From contig PMMJ01000370.1 of the NCBI GenBank assembly GCA_003162255.1, forward strand, positions 2,319 through 8,904: a stretch of 6,586 nt of DNA, given 5' to 3'. Position 1 is the stretch's first letter, and each line of letters opens with the position of its first letter. Positions 1 through 5,488 of this stretch are shown here, one piece after another. Origin of the DNA: Acidobacteriaceae bacterium. GTDB taxonomy: Bacteria > Acidobacteriota > Terriglobia > Terriglobales > Acidobacteriaceae. Both the position numbers and the translations under genes were made by a program. The notes under the pieces were generated by a model. That model had not been told where the DNA came from and searched no databases. It worked only from the letters and a program-made list of their open reading frames with translations.

Positions 1-152
1 TCGGCTGCCCTGTTCTCATTCGTGCGAGTAGCCGCAGCCCTATTCCCGGCTGCCTTGTTCTCATTCGTGCGAGTAGCCGCTGCCTTATTTTCGGCCGCCC
101 TGTTTTCGTTCGAGCGAGTAGCCGCTGCTTTATTCTCCGTGGCCTTATTCGC
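1..152 (-). repeat. 45-bp in-frame tandem repeat in the WXXGXW gene
   Basis: A 45-base unit recurs with exact spacing: the CGGC(T/C)GCC segment starts at 2, 47 and 92, and a degenerate copy lies near 137. Each unit encodes 15 residues of the pattern ATR(T/S)NEN(K/R)AAxN(K/R)AA. Copies differ by a few substitutions, mostly conservative (K/R, T/S), with no indels in the visible part. The array runs off the left edge, so the copy number is unknown. Confidence 0.85.
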
Positions 153-881
153 GGGTGCCTTGTAAGGCGCTCCCGCTTGCCTGGCCGCTACCACCCCGTG
201 ACCGCTAAACTCCGCGGGCTTGGCAGTTGCGGCGATTGCCGGCCGCCCGTGGTTCACGGACGCCAGGAGCGCATGGTTGGTGCTGGCAGCGTGCATATGC
301 TGGGTTTGCAGTTCCGCTGGCGGCCTGTGTTGCTCGTGTGCCGCTGTCTCTTCTGCCCGGGTCGGGCGGACGTTGATTCCACCGGAGCCGCCGTTATAGC
401 TGACGTGGTTCATCCTGGTGTGGTTGATTACGGTCCTACGGTAAACATTGTGAATGTTCCTGACGTCCACGTTGTTCACCGAACGGTTGTAGTAGAAGGA
501 CCCGTGATTCCAATATCCGCCTTCATAGCCGACGCCACCATAGCCGAAGCCGTAATTGACGCCACCGTAGAAACCGACATGCGGACCCCAGTAACCGTCG
601 TTCCAAGCGTAGCGGTCACCGCTCCAGCCCCAATAGCCGGGAGTCCAGAGGAAGCCAACTTCGGGAGCTATCACCCACGTGCCCGGCACCCAGTAATAGC
701 CTTCATCGCCGTAAGCCCAGTAACCGGGGGTCCACAAATAACCGTCCCCGGGGGCCATGGGTTGCGTGTACACAGGCAGCGCGGGCGGAGCGATCGTGAT
801 CGACACGCCGAACTGCGCGAACGAGGCGACCGGTACGGCGAGTATGAGAAAAGTTAGCAATACCATACGGATTATGCGCAT
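1..881 (-). CDS. Exported WXXGXW-repeat protein, C-terminus cut by the window edge
   Basis: 293 codons are visible and no stop is reached. The protein opens with a signal peptide (charged MRIIR, hydrophobic stretch 6-18, probable cleavage after SFA at residue 22). Residues 48-98 hold four copies of an aromatic repeat of the form W-x-x-G-x-W: W50-TPGY-W55, W64-VPGT-W69, W79-TPGY-W84 and W93-NDGY-W98. This matches the WXXGXW repeat family of exported bacterial proteins of unknown function. A Gly/Tyr-rich stretch (103-131) and a His/Asn-rich linker follow. From about residue 245 there is a polar repeat of 15 residues rich in Ala, Asn, Glu, Lys and Arg. The ATG at 881 is chosen because AAGGTG lies 7 bases upstream and the signal peptide begins there. 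It is preceded by the terminator of the neighbouring gene, so it is probably its own transcription unit. Periplasmic or surface location is inferred; the function is unknown. Confidence 0.85.
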   Translation of the reverse strand, partial: MRIIRMVLLTFLILAVPVASFAQFGVSITIAPPALPVYTQPMAPGDGYLWTPGYWAYGDEGYYWVPGTWVIAPEVGFLWTPGYWGWSGDRYAWNDGYWGPHVGFYGGVNYGFGYGGVGYEGGYWNHGSFYYNRSVNNVDVRNIHNVYRRTVINHTRMNHVSYNGGSGGINVRPTRAEETAAHEQHRPPAELQTQHMHAASTNHALLASVNHGRPAIAATAKPAEFSGHGVVAARQAGAPYKAPANKATENKAAATRSNENRAAENKAAATRTNENKAAGNRAAATRTNENRAA

Positions 882-888
882 TTTGAAT

Positions 889-894
889 CACCTT
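889..894 (-). promoter_or_regulatory. Ribosome binding site of the WXXGXW gene
   Basis: AAGGTG on the minus strand, 7 bases before the ATG at 881, fixes the start of the WXXGXW protein in front of its signal peptide. Confidence 0.65.
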
Positions 895-1079
895 GCCAGA
901 TCATCCTTCGGTTGCCCGGTCCTACCTTGCTGCTTCGGGCTGCGTGGATCGAACGGCGACACGTCGCTACAAGAATTCCACCGGAGGCACCGCCAAATCT
1001 GTGCAGTACTGCTCACTTTCCGCGAATTTCCCATTTTGGTAAGTGATCTCGTTTTTGAAATGACATCTTGCTGGCGCTG

Positions 1080-1118
1080 AAAAAAAGCGGCGCGAGCCCA
1101 GACACTGGACTCGCGCCG
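1080..1118 (-). terminator. Intrinsic terminator after the Gln-rich gene
   Basis: CGGCGCGAG (1088-1096) and CTCGCGCCG (1110-1118) form a perfect 9-bp GC-rich stem. After one mismatch, three more pairs close a 5-base loop. On the minus strand the stem is followed by C and then seven T residues (1086-1080), the classic rho-independent arrangement. It starts 39 bases after the stop of the Gln-rich gene at 1158, so it ends that transcription unit and separates it from the WXXGXW gene. On the plus strand the stem is not followed by a T run. Confidence 0.9.
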
Positions 1119-1157
1119 ATAAGTAGTTAAGCTGGCTGCGCCCTTTAGACCGGGCCG

Positions 1158-1778
1158 TTATAGTGCAAAGCTGAGTACAAGGCTAACCCCAGGGTAGGAT
1201 GCGTTGCACAGGTAATACACGCCGTCAATTTCGATAACATAAACGTCTTGCGTGTAGAGCCAGTTGCCGGGCCACGGGTCAACGAATCCGAACGAATAGC
1301 CACCGTATTGGAAGCGGCGATTGCTGTAGTCGGTCTGGGTGACACGGAACGAGTGTTCCCGTCCAAAATTTGCCTTGAATTTGTCATCGGGAATGCGGCC
1401 GCTACCGTTACCACCGGCGCGCTGCTGTTGTTGGGCGTTTTTCTGTTCCTGTTGGTTGTTCTTGTCTTGCTGCTGGGCGTTTCTCTGTTCCTGCTGAGCA
1501 TTCTTGTCTTGCTGCTGGGCGCTTTTCTGTTCCTGTTGCGTGTTCTTGTCTTGCTGCTGAGCGCTTTTTTGTTCCTGTTGGGTGTTCTTGTCCTGTTGCT
1601 GGGAGTTTTTCTTTTCCTGCTGAGTATTCTTGTCCTCCTGCTGGGCGTTTTTCTGTTCCTGGGCAGGCTGGGCTTTTTGTTCATCCTGCTGGTCGTGCTG
1701 CTCTTGTGCGAACGCCGGAGCCGCGACTCCGAGGGCCAAAGATAGAACTGCGGTGCTGATCACTCCTGCGAGTTTCAT
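1158..1778 (-). CDS. Secreted Gln-rich heptad-repeat protein with a conserved-looking C-terminal domain
   Basis: 206 residues. Residues 1-24 form a signal peptide (MKLAG, hydrophobic core, cleavage after AFA before Q25). Residues 45-120 are about eleven 7-residue units of the pattern x-Q-Q-(E/Q)-(D/E/Q)-K-(N/S), with A, T, S or N in the first position. Residues 124-206 form a compact aromatic-rich domain (GRIPDDKFKANFG, FQYGGYSFGFVDPWP, YVIEIDGVYYL) that I recall from acidobacterial and proteobacterial hypothetical proteins of unknown function. The ATG at 1778 is preferred over in-frame starts at 1886 and 1793 because GGAGA lies 8 bases upstream and the signal peptide starts here; the 1886 start would also run into the OmpA-like gene. 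It lies 40 bases after that gene and before a strong terminator, so it is probably the last gene of the operon. The heptads lack hydrophobic a/d positions, so a classical coiled coil is unlikely. Function unknown. Confidence 0.85.
   Translation of the reverse strand: MKLAGVISTAVLSLALGVAAPAFAQEQHDQQDEQKAQPAQEQKNAQQEDKNTQQEKKNSQQQDKNTQQEQKSAQQQDKNTQQEQKSAQQQDKNAQQEQRNAQQQDKNNQQEQKNAQQQQRAGGNGSGRIPDDKFKANFGREHSFRVTQTDYSNRRFQYGGYSFGFVDPWPGNWLYTQDVYVIEIDGVYYLCNASYPGVSLVLSFAL
1419..1646 (-). repeat. 21/42-bp tandem repeat encoding Gln-rich heptads
   Basis: The array codes for residues 45-120 of the Gln-rich protein. On the plus strand, units starting with CTTGTC recur exactly every 42 bases at 1461, 1503, 1545, 1587 and 1629. 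Each 42-base unit holds two related 21-base half-units (two heptads, DKN-type and QKS/QKN-type). Divergence is substitutional, without indels. Confidence 0.9.
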
Positions 1779-1786
1779 GTGTGTTG

Positions 1787-1791
1787 TCTCC
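1787..1791 (-). promoter_or_regulatory. Ribosome binding site of the Gln-rich gene
   Basis: GGAGA, 8 bases before the ATG at 1778, decides this start over the longer in-frame alternatives. The motif overlaps the upstream in-frame ATG at 1793, which itself has no comparable site in front of it. Confidence 0.65.
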
Positions 1792-1811
1792 ATTATCGAA
1801 TCGTTGTGTAC

Positions 1812-1829
1812 GCTTGCCCTACCGCAAGC
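1812..1829 (-). other. Short hairpin spanning the stop codon of the OmpA-like gene
   Basis: GCTTGC (1812-1817) and GCAAGC (1824-1829) are perfect 6-bp inverted arms around a 6-base loop that contains the TAG stop (1821-1819). No T run follows, so it is not a standard terminator. It could be an intercistronic mRNA structure between the OmpA-like and Gln-rich genes, or chance. Confidence 0.35.
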
Positions 1830-3486
1830 TTCCTGTGGTCGCGTTGACCGGCGTGCCGATGGCGTCGCCGGACACGAGAAGTTCAACTCTCCGATTTTGC
1901 TGGCGTCCGGAGGCGTTGTCGTTTGAGGCTACCGGCAAAGTGTTGCCGAAACCTTGGGCTGAAACCGAATTCGTCGCAACCCCTTCTTGCACCAGGTAAT
2001 CGCGAACCGATCCAGCACGATTCTCAGACAATGTTTGATTCATTGCATCGCCGCCCACATTGTCCGTGTAGCCGCCGACTGCAATGTCAAGTCCAGGATA
2101 GGCGAGCAGAATACCAGCGACTTTCGCCAGCTTCTCCCGTGCCCCCGGCTTCAACGAATATTTTCCGGTGTCAAACAAGACATCGGACATGCTGACGATG
2201 AGCCCGCGCGCGCTATCGCGAGTCTCAAGAATGAGATTCAACTGCTCCGACAATCGCGTGCGCATGGCCGCTTTGTCGGTTTCCGCTTGCTGCGCGGTCT
2301 GCTGTGCCGCTTGTGCATCCGAGCGGGATTGATCCGCATCAGCCTGGGCTGCGGAAAGTGCGGTTGCCGACGAAGCCTGATTGCTCGCCATATCGGACTG
2401 AGCCTGCGCGGTCGCAGACTGCGCATCCGCAGCGTCGGCGCGGGCCTTCGCTGCATCAGATTCTGCTTGAGTCCTGGCGGTCCGGGCATTTTGGGCATCG
2501 AATTCGGCCTGAGCCCTTGCCGCTTGAGCTACCGCCGCATCAGACTGGGCTTGATCTTTCTGCCGGATCGCGTGATCGGCTTGCGCCTGCGATCGTGCCT
2601 GAGAGTCGCTGGAAGCCTGACGTTCGTTTGCCAGACCTATCTCGTCCAGTTTCTTGACTGCGATTGCGCGGGCATCTTCGGAAGTCTGCACTGCCTCGCG
2701 AGACACCGCGATTAACGGTTTGCTGTCGATGTGTTTTCTTGTGGCATATTCATCGGCGTTGTTCATCAACTGCACAGCATGCTGATAGCTGTCGCTGGCG
2801 TACTGCTCGGCTCCCTCGGATTGAGCGATGCGCAGAGCATTGCGCGCTTCAAAGAATTCCAAAGGCAACCTGGCGTTCAAAACCACCGGGTCGAATTTGT
2901 AGCCGGTGGGAATGTAGCCACCGCGCTCCATGAGTTCGTACTTTGCATTTACCGCTTCCGTGGTTCCCTTGGTGCTTTCGCGAACTACATTCTCAAGCAC
3001 AACCGCGTTGCTGGGCTGACGCACGGCATAATAAGGTTCTGCGGTAACGATCAGAGCGAAGGCTTGAAGGTCAGTGGTCACGCGCAGCTTGCTGCGATGG
3101 TTGTCGCCGACTAATACTTCGCCCAGGTTCACGGCCCGGCCTTCGGGAGATATCGCCCACAAAACGTAGGTTAGATACTCAGTGCCAAAGGTCGTCGGTT
3201 CCCGCAGGTCGGCAAATTCCGCATCGATCTGAATGGATCCCCGCCTGCTATTCACCTTGGCTTCGCCATTCGCTGAGGGCATCAAGTCCGTGCCCGCAAA
3301 GTCGAGCTTGGAGGCGCCGCTGCGATGTTCGTAGTTGACGGCCTGAACATTGCGGCTGACTACGTTCACGCGAAATATGGGTGTCGGACTTATAGGCTCG
3401 ACGACCGTGGTGACTTGACGATTGGTTTGAGCAAATGCGCTTACACTGAGGGCGATTCCGACTGTTAACAAAAGCTTGGTCTTCAA
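1819..3486 (-). CDS. OmpA-family peptidoglycan-binding protein with Ala/Gln-rich coiled coil
   Basis: 555 residues. Residues 1-19 are a signal peptide (cleavage after AFA, before Q20). Residues 30-170 look beta-rich and are unassigned. Residues 205-285 are helical (FFEARNALRIAQSEGAEQYA), resembling the DUF4398-type helical segment often placed before OmpA domains. Residues 285-415 form a long Ala/Gln/Asp/Ser-rich predicted coiled coil. Residues 434-540 are an OmpA-like C-terminal domain: DVLFDTGKYSLKPGA (435-449), GGYTDNVGG (471-479), LSENRAGSV (486-494) and NRRVELLV (531-538). Asp475 and the Arg of NRRVE match the positions that bind diaminopimelate in the family. No TM beta-barrel is apparent, so it is likely a periplasmic tether to the cell wall. 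The start is TTG at 3486, supported by AAGGAG 5 bases upstream; the ATG at 3500 is out of frame. It lies 86 bases after the small membrane protein gene and 40 before the Gln-rich gene, consistent with one operon. Confidence 0.92.
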   Translation of the reverse strand: MKTKLLLTVGIALSVSAFAQTNRQVTTVVEPISPTPIFRVNVVSRNVQAVNYEHRSGASKLDFAGTDLMPSANGEAKVNSRRGSIQIDAEFADLREPTTFGTEYLTYVLWAISPEGRAVNLGEVLVGDNHRSKLRVTTDLQAFALIVTAEPYYAVRQPSNAVVLENVVRESTKGTTEAVNAKYELMERGGYIPTGYKFDPVVLNARLPLEFFEARNALRIAQSEGAEQYASDSYQHAVQLMNNADEYATRKHIDSKPLIAVSREAVQTSEDARAIAVKKLDEIGLANERQASSDSQARSQAQADHAIRQKDQAQSDAAVAQAARAQAEFDAQNARTARTQAESDAAKARADAADAQSATAQAQSDMASNQASSATALSAAQADADQSRSDAQAAQQTAQQAETDKAAMRTRLSEQLNLILETRDSARGLIVSMSDVLFDTGKYSLKPGAREKLAKVAGILLAYPGLDIAVGGYTDNVGGDAMNQTLSENRAGSVRDYLVQEGVATNSVSAQGFGNTLPVASNDNASGRQQNRRVELLVSGDAIGTPVNATTGSLR

Positions 3487-3491
3487 AGTAT

Positions 3492-3497
3492 CTCCTT
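3492..3497 (-). promoter_or_regulatory. Strong ribosome binding site for the TTG start of the OmpA-like gene
   Basis: AAGGAG, 5 bases before TTG at 3486. It is the evidence for a TTG start. A five-codon ORF (ATG at 3500, MKEIL, stop TGA at 3485-3483) runs through this site, and its stop overlaps the TTG by two bases. Confidence 0.75.
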
Positions 3498-3572
3498 CAT
3501 CAGGCAGAGGACTGCCAGGTTGCGTTGTATCGATCTGGTGTGGTTACGTTCAGCCTTTTTGACCAGTTTCCT

Positions 3573-3764
3573 TTACGTTCCAATGTGGATGCCGGAAAGG
3601 GAGTGAAAAAGTCCAAAGACGTTCAGGAGCCACAGAACCACGGCAATGATCACGACGCCGTTCAAAATTGACTTGATAGTTCCCTGCATGGGAATGAAGC
3701 GATTTACCAGCCACAGGAGGATACCCACCACAATGAGAACTTCCAGCAGTTGAATTAGAGGCAT
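3573..3764 (-). CDS. Small two-helix membrane protein, Thivi_2564-like
   Basis: 63 residues. Two hydrophobic helices (about 3-23 and 34-55) flank a short polar turn with the sequence NRFIPMQGTIKSILN. The pattern MPLIQLL...GILLWLVNRFIPM...IAVVLWLLNVFGLF agrees with my memory of the Thivi_2564 family of roughly 60-residue membrane proteins, whose function is unknown. The ATG at 3764 has AAGG 9 bases upstream. It should sit in the inner membrane as a hairpin. It is followed after 86 bases by the OmpA-like gene on the same strand with no evident terminator in between, so co-transcription is plausible. Its promoter was not identified. Confidence 0.85.
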   Translation of the reverse strand: MPLIQLLEVLIVVGILLWLVNRFIPMQGTIKSILNGVVIIAVVLWLLNVFGLFHSLSGIHIGT

Positions 3765-4254
3765 GATTTTTGACCTTCCTTCTTTGTTGTGGGCTAACTC
3801 CTCTCATCCGCTTGGAGTCGCTGCCCGAGTTTTCGGTGTTCGAGGCTCTTAGGGTCGAATCGTGCTCCGCCGTGGGGTTTCGCGGCGTACACACGGATGA
3901 AGAATGCCGATTGGCTGGATGTGGTCACTTGGCCGGGACTTGATCAGGGCCCTACCCGCAGCGACCTGAGAATGAGAGCTGCGAATCAGCGGTCGCGGCT
4001 CCGTCTGCACACTCAGGAGAATAAAGAATGACAGGTGCGGACTTTCATGTCTGAGCAAGACAGCTCACATGCGGATGCCAAGGTTTGTCAGAGTGAGTCT
4101 TCGCCGGCAGGAGTGGACACTGTGAAGCGGCGACCGTCGTCGGCCAAAGCCGCGGCAATTTCTAAGGGCATGGTGGAGGCCATGCCCCTTCCAGCTCTTG
4201 CGGGGTCGACTCCGTCAGATTACCGTAGGACGGCGATATCTGGGTGCGACCAGA
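3765..4254. other. Intergenic stretch without a convincing gene
   Basis: About 490 bases between the zinc-ribbon gene remnant and the small membrane protein. Short ORFs exist on both strands, but none shows a recognisable motif, signal peptide or convincing start. The best is on the plus strand, 4047-4283 (78 residues, low-complexity Ser/Ala, no recognised family). It contains the 4166-4187 hairpin and runs into the convergent zinc-ribbon gene, so I do not call it. Inverted repeats present are GCGACC (3961-3966) with GGTCGC (3991-3996) and CCTGAG (3965-3970) with CTCAGG (4012-4017), which are mutually exclusive pairings. The promoter of the 3764 operon must lie here or just upstream, but I see no clear -35/-10 pair. 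Confidence 0.5.
4164..4190 (-). terminator. Candidate hairpin terminator after the zinc-ribbon gene
   Basis: GGGCATGG (4166-4173) and CCATGCCC (4180-4187) are perfect 8-bp arms around a 6-base loop; with one bulged C the stem extends by AA/TT. It lies 65-90 bases downstream of the last stop (4255) of the glycan operon. No T run follows on either strand, so it may be a rho-type or processing structure rather than an intrinsic terminator. Confidence 0.35.
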
Positions 4255-4466
4255 TCAAATCGCCGGTCTTTCAGTCGGCCTGATGCCGTGCATTGGCACA
4301 TCGGGACTATGGGCAACACTCGACTGCACGTCATGCGTCAGCGCCCATGAATACTCAAATTCCTTTCCACAGTTCAAGCAGACCTGATACGTCCGTTTCT
4401 TGATCGTGAACACAGCGCTCCGCAGCATCCGAAGGAAAACTGGAAGATCCGAAGCAGCGGCTTCAT
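4255..4466 (-). pseudogene. Short zinc-ribbon-like gene, apparently frameshifted
   Basis: The best start is the ATG at 4466. It overlaps the TGA of the GH130 gene (ATGA) and has GGAGG 4 bases upstream. From it the frame reads MKPLLRIFQFSFGCCGALC and stops after 30 codons at 4374. The recognisable part lies in the next frame: VFTIKKRTYQVCLNCGKEFEYSW, with a CxxC motif (CLNC), ending at 4255. I recall small acidobacterial proteins with an LLRxFxFxFGC-like start running into FTIKKRTYxVCLxCGKEFxYSW, so the two halves look like one gene split by a frameshift around 4405-4428 (net -1/+2, or a deletion not divisible by 3). Alternatively an intact 57-residue protein starts at the ATG at 4428, but that ATG has only pyrimidine-rich sequence before it. 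Function unknown; metal binding is inferred from CxxC only. A sequencing error is possible. Confidence 0.55.
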
Positions 4467-5470
4467 AAATCCTCCACTCGCTGCCGGCGCTCGCAACTGC
4501 CATGGGCGTCCAGCCAATCCAGCAGAGAACGCACGCTGGCCCGAGCCAACGCGATCGCGCAGTCGGCAGCTCCGTAGTAGATATTGAGTGTGTCGCCATC
4601 GGCGTTCATCGTGTATCCGCACGGGAAGACGACGTCGTTGACGTCGCCGTGGCGTTCGTAGTCGGTTTCAGGGCCAAAGATCCACGAATCTCCTCGCAGC
4701 AGGCATTTTTCCGGATTCTCAAGATCGAAGAGCGCCACACCCAGCCGGTACAAACAGCCCGAAGGCGTGTGCCGGACTCCGTGGTAGAGCACGAGCCATC
4801 CCCTAGGAGTCTCGATCGGCGGCGGCGACAACCCAATTTTGTTGGCGTCCCACCAGGCGCCCTTGCGCGCTTCCAGCATGAGCCTGTGCCTCCCCCAGTA
4901 GCGCAGGTCGGGAGAATAGGAAACCCAGATGTGTGCTCCGAGGTTCGTCATGGGCCGATGAATCAGGGCCCAGAATCCATTGATTCTCCGGGGCAGAAGC
5001 GCTGTATCTTTATCGTCCGGCGGCATGATGACGCCGTAGCGCTCGAAGCTGTGAAAGTCTTTGGTGAGCGCCAGAGAAACTCCCGGGCCACCGCGCGAAT
5101 AGGAGGTGTAAGTGACTGCATATTGCTCCAGCTCGGGCACGAAAGTGATGCGAGGATCCTCGATGCCCCATATTTCCTCGGGATACTTCTGCGGGTTGGG
5201 CATCAGCGTCGGCTCGCGATCAATCTGCCATCCATCGACGCCATTTCGAGAACGCGCGGCGCACAGATGCGACAAACCACGCCGGTCTTCCACTCGGCAA
5301 AGAAGCAGAGTCGTTCCATCCGGCAACAAGGTCGCGCCAGCATTGAACACGCTGTTGATGGAGTACGGCCAATCCCTGCCCGTCAGGATGGGGTTGCCAG
5401 GGTGACGTAGGAGCAGTGGAGGGTAGTGCGAACTTTCGACGTTCAGAGGCGCTGTTCCGGGAGCAGTCAT
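4463..5470 (-). CDS. GH130 family glycosidase / mannoside phosphorylase
   Basis: 335 residues, about the usual length for this five-bladed beta-propeller family. Family landmarks in order: HPGNPILT (23-30), SVFNAGA (40-46), CRVEDRRG (58-65), GIEDPRIT (102-109), HRP (171-173), WWDANKIG (206-213), LVLYHGV (226-232), DVNDVVFPCG (276-285) and IYYGAAD (297-303). In GH130, the Asp of the EDPR motif (Asp105 here) is the catalytic acid. The basic residues around KIG and YHG correspond in kind to the phosphate-contacting positions of the phosphorylase subgroups, which favours a beta-mannoside phosphorylase over a hydrolase; this is inference. No signal peptide is seen, so it is cytoplasmic. The ATG at 5470 lies 18 bases after the upstream stop, with only a weak ribosome binding site (possibly TGGA), suggesting translational coupling. 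Its own stop overlaps the start of the zinc-ribbon gene. Exact substrate unknown. Confidence 0.88.
   Translation of the reverse strand: MTAPGTAPLNVESSHYPPLLLRHPGNPILTGRDWPYSINSVFNAGATLLPDGTTLLLCRVEDRRGLSHLCAARSRNGVDGWQIDREPTLMPNPQKYPEEIWGIEDPRITFVPELEQYAVTYTSYSRGGPGVSLALTKDFHSFERYGVIMPPDDKDTALLPRRINGFWALIHRPMTNLGAHIWVSYSPDLRYWGRHRLMLEARKGAWWDANKIGLSPPPIETPRGWLVLYHGVRHTPSGCLYRLGVALFDLENPEKCLLRGDSWIFGPETDYERHGDVNDVVFPCGYTMNADGDTLNIYYGAADCAIALARASVRSLLDWLDAHGSCERRQRVEDL
4471..4475 (-). promoter_or_regulatory. Ribosome binding site inside the GH130 3' end
   Basis: GGAGG, 4 bases before the ATG at 4466 that overlaps the GH130 stop. It argues that translation was meant to restart here and therefore that the short downstream reading frame was once, or still is, a gene. 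Confidence 0.6.
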
Positions 5471-5488
5471 GAAGGATTTTCCAGCCTT

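Noticed and set aside
177..857. 226-residue plus-strand ORF.
   Set aside because: Antisense to the WXXGXW gene; its composition has no recognisable domain, and the opposite strand encodes a signal peptide and repeated motifs.
956..967. Near-palindrome GCGACACGTCGC upstream of the WXXGXW gene as an operator.
   Set aside because: Five-base arms with a 2-base centre are expected by chance in GC-rich DNA, and no promoter elements could be placed around it.
1248..1745. Plus-strand ORF encoding a very Leu/Val-rich hydrophobic protein that looks like a multi-helix membrane protein.
   Set aside because: It is the antisense reading of the Gln-rich heptad repeat (CAG/CAA/AAG read backwards gives CTG/TTG/CTT). 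The minus-strand frame has a ribosome binding site, signal peptide, conserved C-terminus and terminator.
1987..2715. 242-residue plus-strand ORF, Arg/Leu-rich.
   Set aside because: Antisense to the Ala/Gln-rich coiled-coil coding region of the OmpA-like gene, a typical shadow of GC-rich repetitive codons.
3503..3516. GGCAG/CTGCC hairpin just before the OmpA-like ribosome binding site.
   Set aside because: Only 5 bp with a 4-base loop and no T run; too weak to call as a regulator or terminator.
4028..4054. ATG at 4028 with AGGAG upstream on the plus strand.
   Set aside because: Encodes only eight residues before a stop; I have no evidence that it is a functional leader peptide.
4047..4283. 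Possible 78-residue plus-strand gene in the gap (longer version from GTG at 4035).
   Set aside because: No good ribosome binding site at this start, no recognised motif, it contains a strong hairpin, and its end overlaps the zinc-ribbon gene.
4502..5410. 302-residue plus-strand ORF.
   Set aside because: Antisense to GH130, which carries multiple family motifs in the correct order.
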